DNA from: Chrysoperla carnea
Lineage: Eukaryota; Arthropoda; Insecta; Neuroptera; Chrysopidae
NCBI RefSeq assembly: GCF_905475395.1
Contig: NC_058340.1
Span: forward strand, 68,488,181 to 68,552,180
Direction of reading: 5' to 3'
Length of the DNA: 64,000 nt
Shown here: in pieces, positions 25,721-35,031 of the stretch
Layout of the letters: every line of letters starts with the position of its first letter
Position numbering within the stretch: position 1 is the stretch's first letter
Position numbers and translations under genes: made by a program
Notes under the pieces: model-generated
Told to the model about the DNA's origin: nothing
Seen by the model: only the letters and a program-made list of their open reading frames with translations
Databases searched by the model: none

Positions 25721-28159
25721 TAAAATTTTGTGTAATACTAACTTAGGCAATTTACATTAAAGCGATGCAAACTGTCTTGCCTAAAAACTTGAGAAAAATG
25801 AAATTAAAACAAAATGAAATTAGTCAATCATTTCCTCTCTCCTCTTCATTCACATTGACTTACCACAACACCCTTAAACAATTCACAAAAATATTTTTGT
25901 AAAAAGAAAGCATGTCTAAAGAGTGTTTCAAGTCAATTCTAAATATAGCTTTAAGTAATAAAATTTCAACGATTTGGAATTCCTGTGAAATGTCCCGTGT
26001 TAAAAAAAATTCTATTTTAAAATAAATGGGAAATAATTTAATTCGAAGACCTTTTCAAACAAAAATAAATTTTTGACCTTAAATAATTAAATCCCCCCTC
26101 TCTGTCCAACAGAAAACTTTCTTCCGAAGCACAAAAAAAAAAAATAAATTTACTCGTTAGTCAATCGTTTCAAACTGCATTTATTTTAATAAACAATTTT
26201 ATTCGTTCTAAAATTTAAAATTTAAATCAATTGAAACACAAAAAAACAAAATGTTTAATGCATTTACGTAAATCAAATTTTTTATAATGCCATGCGCATA
26301 TAAATTATTGAAATGATTAACAATATCGATTTTTTTTGTCTTTAAAATTAAATTGATTTTTTTTAATATAGATCAAAATAAATAAATAAAAAAAACTTTA
26401 TAAAAAAACCCGTAAATACTAGATAAAAATTTCGAGGAAAAAACAAATTAATATTATCCGTGGAATATTTAAATACTTATCCGTGGAAAAATTTCCAAAA
26501 ATCCCCCTTCCATTTTGTATAATCCACCAACAATACAATTTCAATTGTTGTAAAAAAAAATATTGTTTATTTATAAACAAATCGTAAAAAAAATTTCCTA
26601 CTTGTTACATAACAATTTATGTTAATTAATAGGAAGAAAAATGTCATGATATTCCTAATTAATACATAAATTACGTCATTATTAAACATTTATTTGAAAC
26701 AAATCGCAAATCAAGTTTCCGATATTTTATTTTTTTGTATATATACACAACAAAAATTTTAAAACAACGTGGTTTTCAGCCATTAAAATTTATTCGAATA
26801 CAAACATGGTATGTTAGAAAATAAAGACCATATATAAATTAAAATTTGAAAATGAAAATTAAATTAAAATTTGCCATAAATTTAGCAATAATTATTGTGT
26901 ATCGTAAAAAAATTTGTTTCCAATCGAATACGTGGCGTCATCAATTAATTCACTTAATTAAATATAAACAAATTTTTTTTTTAATCCAAATAATAATTGA
27001 CAAATTGATTTATTAATTTCGAATGTCATTCGAAGAATATTTATCGATTGTAATTAATAATCGAATGATTATAATCACGTTTTTTTTAGTAAATATGGGT
27101 CAAGTTTCAGCCATTTGTATACTATATAAGATCTAAATCACTTATATAGAGGTATGAACTGGTTAAATTTATAAAAATATTCTAAATAACAACTCGTCAT
27201 TTCGAGGTAAATAAATAGTTTAGATAATTACGAAAACAATTTACAAATTTATATAATTTTATTTGTTTACCTTATATTTAATATCCAATAAAAATCGGCT
27301 AGCCGAATTCACAGCACACCATTATTTTTCAACACCCAAACATATGATGCTATTTTGATGCACTCTAGTGTGAAAATTTATAAACTCATCAATCAACATG
27401 TATTCAACACGCGCGTTATTTAAAATGTACACATAAATCATATGTATTTAGCAATAACAGTATAATGAAGTTAGTGAAATAGCCATTTTATTAATTTTTC
27501 GCTTTTAACTTTTTTTTTTTTGTAGTTTTGTGACCTTTAAAAAAAGAACTTAGAATTCTCTAATCAGTTTAGATTAATATAAAATATGTTTTTTTGATCA
27601 AAGGTCAAGTTTATTACGAATTATTCTTTTATGATTTTATTTGTTTTGTACAGCTTATTGGATAAATATTAAAAATTGCGCATGTTTTTTTTATTCAATT
27701 CAAATTCTATTTATCATTCTACCATATTAATTTGAAGTTGGTGTCGTATTTAACTTTTAATTGCGCCAAGTTTAAATTTATTTTATTTCAATAAACTGCG
27801 ATCTACTTCTTTGACTGATTTCCAAAATCTTAGCTATTTCTTCTTCATTAAGAAAAGTTTGGTCAATTACTTTTTTAGCGCAAAACTACCATCATTTTGG
27901 ATACTTTTTCTGGAATTGTTAAAAAGCTTTACATATTGCACCAATCAATAATTTTATACTTTTCTTTCTCAAAAAGGATCATATTTACCGGTGAAATTCA
28001 TTCCATTGCCAGTCGACGTCATAGCCCGAATATATGCAGAAAAATATAATAAAACTTGTTGTCATACACCAATAATAAAATTATTTTGTATTATTTTTTA
28101 ATTATTTATTATATTATTTATATGATCTCCCACCATTTAATGAAATTTAATATTTTGGT

Positions 28160-28300
28160 GTGGAATCCTCAAAAACAGTTGTAGTGGACCGAATGGTGAA
28201 TCTAAACCATCATCGCATCCACTTGAACACATACAAAAAGTGTCATCAAAATCGGTCCATTCGTTTCGGAGGAGTTTGGGAGCTAACATCTACACACAAT
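28160..28300 (+). repeat. Probable decayed transposon tail
   Basis: Contains CACTTGAACACATACAAAAA and AATCGGTCCATTCGTTTCGG, phrases typical of non-coding tails of dispersed insect elements. The 106-codon open frame here has no recognisable protein. Confidence 0.3.
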
Positions 28301-28499
28301 AAATATATATATATTGGAATAAAATCAACTTCGCGGTTGATATTCTTTAACATCCGGGTGGCTGTAGAATTTGCTACTCTGTATACGCGGCAAATCGGAA
28401 AAACTGCGCGTGTGGGAAACCAAATACTGGACTTTAATTTCAAATATAAAGCAGGAGACTTTTATAAAAGCCACTGTTGAAATAAAAAACATTCAAATT

Positions 28500-29038
28500 T
28501 TAAAAATAAAATATTTTATTTAAAAATATATACAACCCATTTTTAACATAACTTTTTTGTAGGCGACATTATGATATTTTATACAAAATTTTAAGGCAGG
28601 AATGGAATTATGTTCTTTTTTTTTTAGTATAAAATTTATTTTATATTATTTATTTAAAAATATAAAAAAAATAAATCGATCAGAAAAAAAAAACATTGTA
28701 ACAATAATATAAAATAGATCTTTTAAGTTTTTTTTTTAATTCTTCCAGAAAAAAAAACATGGGAAGAAAATTAGGATTTTTAGGCGCCTATTATATAAAA
28801 CTATATAACATTATAAATTATATAAAAAATAATAACAAATAACAGAAAAAAATTTATCAAAAATATCCTAATGTCCACATTCTTTTCATTCGCAACATTC
28901 ATTTCATATTGTATTGTGTGGATAGGATCGACAGATGGCTCTACTGTATATAATAAGTAGAGCCATCTGTGTTTTGATTAGAAAAATGTCTTTTTTAAAA
29001 GAACGATAAATAATTTTTATGAAAAATTATTTTTTAAT
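28500..29038 (-). other. PC: PC 3' untranslated region and flank
   Basis: AT-rich stretch after the PC stop. One AATAAA (minus) overlaps the stop at 29043-29038. Better-placed ones are at 28656-28651 and 28642-28637, so a 3' UTR of about 380-400 nt is plausible. It contains the 15-bp hairpin listed separately. The exact poly(A) site cannot be read from sequence. Confidence 0.4.
28931..28970. repeat. Perfect 15-bp inverted repeat in the PC 3' flank
   Basis: Arms ACAGATGGCTCTACT and its exact reverse complement are separated by 10 nt. It begins 69 nt after the PC stop codon, probably within the 3' UTR. It could be an RNA stem-loop or the remains of a very small inverted-repeat transposon. Confidence 0.75.
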
Positions 29039-29350
29039 TTATTCGTATTCTAAAACTAGATCTTCAGCTTGTAAATTATCGTTGACTTTGACTAGAATTT
29101 TCTTAACTTTACCAGCGACTGGACTTTGTACAATTGTTTCCATTTTCATTGCGGATAATACAACAACGGGGGTACCTTTATCAACTGTATCGCCTACTTT
29201 AACGCGAACTTCAAGTACTGTTCCAGGCATTGGTGCACCTAAATGTTTTTCGTTGCCTTTTTCGGCACGTGGATGTACTTCAACGGTTTTCTTTGCTGAA
29301 GCATCTCGTACGTAAATTGTTCGTAATTGTCCGTTTAATTCAAAGAATAC
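29039..29350 (-). CDS. PC: PC last coding exon: biotin carrier domain and stop
   Basis: Encodes residues 1083-1185: [16 protein letters not shown], then the biotinyl domain with LGAPMPG and SAMKMET, ending LVLEYE and TAA. The biotin-accepting lysine lies 34 residues before the end, as in other PCs. Acceptor TTTACAG|GTATTC. Confidence 0.97.
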   Translation of the reverse strand, partial: VFFELNGQLRTIYVRDASAKKTVEVHPRAEKGNEKHLGAPMPGTVLEVRVKVGDTVDKGTPVVVLSAMKMETIVQSPVAGKVKKILVKVNDNLQAEDLVLEYE

Positions 29351-32300
29351 CTGTAAATAAAAAAAATCGTAATTTGAATATTTCTGTGATAATTTTTTCA
29401 TTTTATAATAAGAATATGACAAAAATTTTAACGAAACCTTACCTTTCTATCTCCCTCTTTAGTAGTTTCGTCCGCTGTGGCAAGATGTCGTACAACAAGA
29501 CTCTTTCCCTTTTCAATTTCAATATTAAATTCCTCACCAATTTTAGGACCAACCAAAAATATTCTAGTTTCTAAATCCTTAACAGGTCCAAATCTCTCCC
29601 TGAATCCTAAGTAATCCTTTGTAACTTGTGGGTAGAGGGCAGCGGACATAACATCGTAATCACTAATCGATCTATTCGTATCGGTTTGTAAGGATGTCTT
29701 CAATGCATCAAAATCTAATGGTGGTAAACTTGCTCCAGGTCTACCTTCCATTCTTGGCATATTCTTTAATACTTTACTACGGAATGGTTCGGGGAAACCA
29801 CCAACAGGTTGTCCAATATGACCTTGTAAGAATTCGACGACTGATTTCGGGAACGATAATTCTTCGGCACGTTCTTCACATTCTTCACGTGTTAGTTTAT
29901 TTTGTACTAAGAATTGTGCTAAATCACCAACCACCTTTGATGATGGTGTGACTTTAATAATATCACCCAAAATTTGATTTGCATCGATGTATGCTTTTTT
30001 AACTTGTTCGAATTGTTCGCCCAAACCTAAGGAGTATGCTTGGAATTGGAGATTGGTATATTGACCACCGGGGATTTCATTCAAATAGACATCGGCATTT
30101 CCAGATTTCAAAAACGCGGTACATTCAAATGGTGCGTATAATCCTCTGGAAGAATAAAGTTTATAATTTAGTCCACCAAATTCTCTAGAAGAGATTGCAG
30201 CAGATCTTACCTAACTTGTTGCCAGTATGCAGAATACGCTGAGACATCATTCAAATCAATGTGAGAATCATGTTCAGTGCCTTCAAGTGCGGCGACAACT
30301 GCACCCATACTTGGTTGACTTGTTAATCCAGACATGGAGTCAACAGCTACGTCCACAACATCGGCTCCAGATTCAACACAAAATAGGGTTGATGCAACGC
30401 CATTACCGGATGTATCATGGGTGTGAATATGGATTGGAACATCGTCTGGTAATTGAGCGCGAAGAGCTGATACTAATAATCTAAAAAATCAAAATAAAAA
30501 ATTGTAAGTATACCTTCTCTCTTCTCCGATACGATCTTGGCTCAAAAAAATTGCAAAAACTATTACAAACCTGGCAGATTGTGGTTTCAAAAGACCAGAC
30601 ATATCTTTAATAGCCAAAACATGAGCACCAGCTTTCACTAGCTCATCAGCTAATTTTGTATAATAATCTAAAGTATATTTCGTTTTCTTTGGATTTGCAA
30701 CGTCTCCAGAATATGAAATAGCTGCTTCAACAACTCCACCAGCTTTGTTGACGGCATCCATACCAACAACCAAATTTGGTACATAATTCAACGAATCGAA
30801 AACACGGAAAACGTCCATTCCAGCTTTTACAGCTAAATCACAGAATTTATAGACAACATTGTCTGGGTAATTTGTATAACCGACAGCATTTGCACCACGC
30901 AACAACATTTGGAATGGAATGTTTGGAATTAATTCACGCATTTTTTCTAAACGTTCCCATGGACATTCGTGTAAGAAACGTAAGGAGACATCGAATGTTG
31001 CACCACCCCAATTTTCCAATGAATATAATTGACTGAATTTTTGGGCGACAAATGGCGAAATCTAAAACACAAATTTGAATTAAAATCTTACTTTCTTTGC
31101 TCCTAAGTTCAGTTGAATTAAAACATACTTTGAGGAGATCATGAGTTCGAACACGTGTCGCTAATAACGATTGATGAGCATCTCGGAATGTAGTATCCAT
31201 AAACAAGGCACCTTTATGTGCGCGTACAGCTTTGGCAAAAGCTTTTGGTCCTTCTTTTTTAAGAATATCTCTGAAACCTTTTGGTGGGGGAGCTATAACA
31301 CAATAACGAATCCAAATTAGAATACAGCTCTGGATAAAATGTCTTAAGTGGAAAATTAGTGCATGCTGGAGTAAGGATGTTAGTGCCTAGGATTTAGGAT
31401 CGAATTGGTTTTGCATTATGAGTTTTGTATGAAGCTATAAATATGAAAATTCAAAAAGAAAAATTTCATAAAAAAATAAAATAATTACGTAATGTGTATG
31501 AATCCTCTTCGTCGGTACGAGCGCCTTCATCTGTGCGAAATACAAAGTTGAAACATGCTTATAAGTAACAATTAGAATGAAAGAAAAAATTAACACTGGT
31601 CGACAAAAATTTAACTTTTGCCTATTTGATGCGGGATTTGATTTCGTAGATAGAGTAACATCTGCGCAGAATCCGAATTTAATCTCAAAATTTTAATATT
31701 AATTCAAGTTTTCAAAAAAAATAAAAAAATAAAAGAAAATACATGTATGTTTTTCCGAAAACTTGAATTAATATTGAAATTCCAATCCAGAGAAAGAGTT
31801 TCAATTCAGGCTTATCACATGAAAATATATACGAGTTGATAGCTCGCATACTTTTCGAAAATTTGAGATAATACAGAGCAACCCATTTTAATTAAAGGGT
31901 CCAAATTTCTTCTAAAATATTTAAACTACAAAAACATGCTTCGTACAAAAATTATTCAGATTGAAGTGGAACAACATGTTCTGATATCAAATTGGACCTT
32001 GTTCTCCGAGGTCTTTTATTAGTTAACTTAAATCCTAAACGATAAAAGATGACGATTCTTTGACTAGAATATGATGTTCCACTTTAATTTAAATAACTTT
32101 TGTAGGAACATTTTTTTGTAGGTTAAGTATTTTCGATTTGGGTCCATCGATTAAAATGGATTTCCCTGTTTGGTAATTTTAAGGTCGAAATTGTCTTCAA
32201 ATGATAATTGTCGCATCAAATGGGAAAAAATTGTGTCAACCAATTAAAAATGATTATTAACCAAAAAAAATAAATAAATATTATCAAACAAAAATTAAGA

Positions 32301-34943
32301 AAAAAAAACCAAAAAAACAAGTTGAAAGTGCAAATTTTGTTGATATAATAGGCCCTTCCATTTCTACATCTATTGATTTTTGAATGTACCCATCTCCTAC
32401 ATGTCAAGATAACTTTATTTGGTAGATCAATAAACTCATTGTTAAGGGGTTCAAGAATTACGTAAGCAGAGCAAAAACAAAAAGTTGCTTACATAAAACT
32501 TAAACGACCCTTTATATGTGCTCTAGTGTCCAAATTCGCTTATTCGTCTTTCAAATAAAGTTAATCCGACGTGAAAAAATTAGGTAAAATTTGTAAATGC
32601 CATGAAAATGATTAAACTAAACCCATCAACTACGATAGGAAAAAGAAGAAATTTCTACGAACAAAAACCACTTCCACCAGAAATTTTGAAAAATAATCGT
32701 GCAATGATTCTCTAATGCCAATTTTCTAAGAAAAAAATGTTTGTTTATGCAAAATGATTTTATAGTCCAAATATTTTCGATATTTATTTTTATGTTGCTC
32801 TAAAATTTGTATATGTAACATGTTTCGCCAATTTTCCAAAATACGACGCCAGTTTTATTTCTGTAAAAATTTTTTTATTCAGATTTTGTAAATGTCCGTT
32901 AATATTCCTGGAGGAGCCCATTATAATAAATAATAATGTTACCAATTAATTGGCCGTTTAAAGTGCCAGAAAACACATAAAAGAAACGCTGGAATATCAA
33001 CAATCTTGTACAAAATGTACTAAATACAATTTACTCACTCAAAATTTTGATTTCTGGAACCACTGGAACAATTTCTTCCGGTAAGAGTTTAGTAGCTAAT
33101 GGAGTTTGTGGTCCATTAACTAATACTTCAGCCATATATGTTAATAATTTTTGTGCACGATTTTTGGTTGGTTGAAATACGAATAATTGAGGATTTTCAT
33201 CGATAAAGTATGTGTCAACAGCTCCGTTTAAGAATTTCTGATTTTCTAATACATTTAATAGGAATGGAATGTTTGTTTTAACACCACGAATACGGAATTC
33301 CCGTAATGAACGATTCATTTTTGCACAGGCTGATGGTAAATCTTTAGCACTGGCAATTACTTTTACCAATAACGAGTCATAATGTGGCGTGATCACAGCT
33401 CCGGCATATGCTGAGGCACTATCCAAACGGATACCCATACCTTCACCAGTACGGAATACCTCAATACGGCCAGAATCAGGTTGGAAACCTTTGGCTGGAT
33501 CTTCAGTCGTTACACGACATTGAATGGCAAAGCCCTACAACAAAGATTATTCAAATGAAGATCAAGTGATGTTGAATAAGAATTATAGTCTTACAAGTGC
33601 AAAACGTCAAGACTTTTGCAAGAGTACAAGTGCACTAATCACGGAAACTTACATTAGCATGGATTTTATCTTGAGTTAATCCTAATTCTGGTAAAGTTAA
33701 TCCTTCAGCGACACGAATTTGAGATTGTACTAAATCAACTCCTGTAATTTCTTCAGTAATGGTGTGTTCGACTTGTAATCTGTAAAATATAACCATTTTA
33801 GTAGGTGCTCCTATTTCTTCCCAAAGGTAAGAATGTCCGTGTTTGGCTAGGTAATAAAAATATACCCTGCCAACAAAGTCATTTTACCTGGCATTGACTT
33901 CAATAAAGTAGAATTTCTTCGCTGCTGGTTCGTACAAGAATTCAACAGTACCGGCATTTTCATATCCTACATGTTTTGCAATTTGCAATGCACATTTGAA
34001 CATAGCATCACGAACTTTTGGATCTAAATGTGGAGCAGGTGCCATTTCCACAACTTTTTGATGACGACGTTGTACAGAACAATCTCTTTCGAATAAGTGT
34101 ACAACATTTCCAGCGTGATCACCAAGTAATTGTACTTCAATGTGTCGAGGACGTTCAATAAATCGTTCGATAAACATTGAACCATCACCAAAAGCAGCCT
34201 TGGCTTCTGCTGATGCTCTTTCAAAGTTTTCCACGACTTCATCCATTTTTTTGACCACTCTCATACCACGACCACCACCTCCGTATGCAGCTTTGAAAAT
34301 TACTGGTAATCCATGAACTTCACAAAACTCTTTCGCTTCTGCGGCAGTTGTTACTGGTCCGTCTGTTCCAGGTACAATTGGAATTTCTACAAAAATAAAA
34401 CATAGATTAGATGATTCATACCGAGAGCAAAGTTTTTGAGCACTTACTGGCAGCAATAGCAGCTTGTCGAGCAGCTACTTTGTCACCCATTTGTCGGACA
34501 GTGTCTGGTGAGGGTCCAATAAACCGTAATCCAGCATCCACAACAGCCTGTGCAAAATCGGCACGTTCTGACAAGAAACCATAACCAGGATGGATCGCAT
34601 CGACTCCATTATTTTTGGCAATTTCAATAATTTCAGGTATATTTAAGTAGGCTTGGACGGGTGGCAATCCTTTACCAATTAAATATGATTCATCTGCCTT
34701 TTGTCTATGAATCAAAAGTTTATCTTCATTCGAGTAGATTGCCACAGATTTAATACCCAATTCGTTACATGCTCGGAATATACGGATAGCAATTTCACCA
34801 CGATTTGCTGCTAATACTTTACGAATTGGTTTATATTCGACATTTTTCGATTTTGGAAGATGCGTTGCATATGTGCGTGAATATAATTTTAAATTGTTTC
34901 GTATTAATGATTTTGTTTGAGAATTTATCATACGGACAACCAT
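29039..34943 (-). CDS. PC: Pyruvate carboxylase, mitochondrial (multi-exon gene)
   Basis: Biotin enzyme that carboxylates pyruvate to oxaloacetate in the mitochondrial matrix, for anaplerosis, gluconeogenesis and lipid synthesis. I joined ten coding exons by GT-AG sites with matching phase: 34943-34448, 34386-33888, 33779-33653, 33534-33039, 31292-31129, 31061-30571, 30480-30211, 30145-29443 and 29350-29039, plus an optional exon 31530-31489. The constitutive sum is 3,558 nt, or 1,185 aa, close to the usual ~1,180 aa of animal PC. Order: basic Ser/Thr-rich presequence (about 1-35), biotin carboxylase (about 38-490, glycine loop YGGGGRGM near 200), carboxyltransferase ([11 protein letters not shown], carboxylated-lysine motif AIKDMSG, metal site HIHTHD), allosteric linker, and biotinyl domain with AMKMET (lysine about 1151, 34 residues from the end). 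The start is the first ATG, placed before the presequence. All catalytic motifs seen are intact. Very sure of identity; splice sites are by eye. Counting note: the nine intervals listed are the constitutive coding exons as resolved here; the optional exon makes ten. Confidence 0.97.
29443..30145 (-). CDS. PC: PC coding exon: carboxyltransferase end and allosteric linker
   Basis: 703-nt exon, the longest of the gene, encoding about residues 848-1082. It carries the [20 protein letters not shown] motif, then [15 protein letters not shown] and [17 protein letters not shown] of the PC linker domain. Acceptor CTTCCAG|AGGATTA; donor GAAAG|GTAAGG, phase 0. Confidence 0.96.
30211..30480 (-). CDS. PC: PC coding exon: carboxyltransferase HIHTHD metal site
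   Basis: 270-nt exon encoding about residues 758-847. It carries [13 protein letters not shown], the second part of the carboxyltransferase metal site. Acceptor TTTTTTAG|ATTATTAG; donor GTTAG|GTAAGA, phase 2. Confidence 0.95.
30571..31061 (-). CDS. PC: PC coding exon: carboxyltransferase barrel, lysine motif
   Basis: Encodes residues 595-757, including [43 protein letters not shown] and the carboxylated-lysine motif [12 protein letters not shown]. Acceptor TTTTAG|ATTTCG; donor GCCAG|GTTTGT, phase 2. The intron before it is 67 nt. Confidence 0.96.
31129..31292 (-). CDS. PC: PC coding exon: start of carboxyltransferase
   Basis: 164-nt exon encoding residues 540-594: [14 protein letters not shown], then the metal-binding [19 protein letters not shown] motif. 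Acceptor TTATAG|CTCCCC, phase 1; donor CTCAAA|GTATGT, phase 0. Confidence 0.95.
31489..31530 (-). CDS. PC: PC optional (cassette) microexon, 42 nt
   Basis: This 42-nt block sits inside the large PC intron between a good acceptor (TTTCGCACAG) and a weak donor (GTAATT). It is open in the phase left by exon 4 and returns the same phase to the next exon, so it can be included or skipped. Inclusion adds about 14 acidic and polar residues, read as [14 protein letters not shown], at the linker before PPPKGFRD. Exon 4 also joins the PPPKG exon in frame without it. That it is a real alternative exon is inference from splice signals, length and phase; no transcript was available. Confidence 0.6.
31541..33030 (-). 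other. PC: Large PC intron, 5' part
   Basis: Between exon 4 and the optional exon. AT-rich, no other open exon supported. Apart from the inverted repeat at 31695-31775 I see nothing in it. Confidence 0.5.
31695..31775. repeat. Inverted repeat in PC intron, upstream of the optional exon
   Basis: A 19-bp perfect pair, AATATTAATTCAAGTTTTC at 31695-31713 and its reverse complement at 31757-31775, has a 43-nt loop and weaker pairing on both sides. It lies about 165 nt upstream, in transcript sense, of the optional exon acceptor. Confidence 0.7.
33039..33534 (-). CDS. PC: PC coding exon 4: biotin carboxylase C-terminal part
   Basis: Encodes residues 375 to the first base of codon 540. It opens with GFAIQCRV and runs through the biotin carboxylase C-terminal lobe to VPEIKIL. 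The donor is TTGA|GTGAGT, phase 1. It is followed by the largest internal intron (about 1.5-1.75 kb), which contains the optional 42-nt exon. Confidence 0.93.
33653..33779 (-). CDS. PC: PC coding exon 3: biotin carboxylase, [14 protein letters not shown] segment
   Basis: A 127-nt exon encoding residues 332-374. It completes the [19 protein letters not shown] active-site motif across the splice. Acceptor TTTTACAG|ATTAC; donor GCTAAT|GTAAGT, phase 0. The intron between it and the previous exon is 108 nt. Confidence 0.93.
33888..34386 (-). CDS. PC: PC coding exon 2: ATP-grasp core of biotin carboxylase
   Basis: Encodes residues 166-331. It shows the ATP-binding glycine loop ([11 protein letters not shown], about 198-208), the [11 protein letters not shown] strand, [12 protein letters not shown] and the catalytic FIEVNAR end. 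The acceptor is TTTGTAG|AAATTCC; the donor is CCAG|GTAAAA, phase 2. The intron upstream is 61 nt. Confidence 0.95.
34448..34943 (-). CDS. PC: PC coding exon 1: presequence and start of biotin carboxylase
   Basis: Encodes residues 1-165. The N-terminus [19 protein letters not shown] is rich in Arg, Lys, Ser and Asn and lacks acids, as in a mitochondrial presequence. It is followed by the biotin carboxylase opening [17 protein letters not shown] and the HPGYGFLSE motif. The donor is CCA|GTAAGTG, phase 1. An alternative in-frame Met at residue 5 is possible but would not alter targeting much. Confidence 0.95.
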
Positions 34944-35031
34944 TTTGGCGGTGTTTTGTTTTTCCTTAGTGGCTTAAAATATATGTTTTGGTTGTCGAGT
35001 GAATCTTATCTTCTAAGATGAGAAATGTTAT
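34944..35031 (-). other. PC: PC 5' untranslated part of the first coding exon
   Basis: A strong acceptor (long T tract, then TACAG) ends at 35032, and the 88 nt from there to the ATG have no further intron signal. This implies at least one more non-coding exon upstream, beyond 35,050, which I could not place. ATG context is GCCAAAATGG, a good insect start context. Confidence 0.55.

Larger units (their letters stand above)
21850..28159. other. No gene seen; AT-rich
   Basis: Holds the direct repeat at 22381, the hairpin at 23941, a diverged relative of the ~310-bp repeat around 23,380-23,790 and the relic at 25612. From 26 to 28 kb the sequence is very AT-rich with many homopolymer runs. Confidence 0.5.

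Noticed and set aside
28160..28480. 106-codon open frame near the PC 3' end
   Set aside because: The DNA matches phrases of non-coding transposon tails; the peptide has no family signature.
29039..34943. PC broken by frameshifts (several separate frames)
   Set aside because: All breaks coincide with GT-AG introns of matching phase, and the joined protein is full length.
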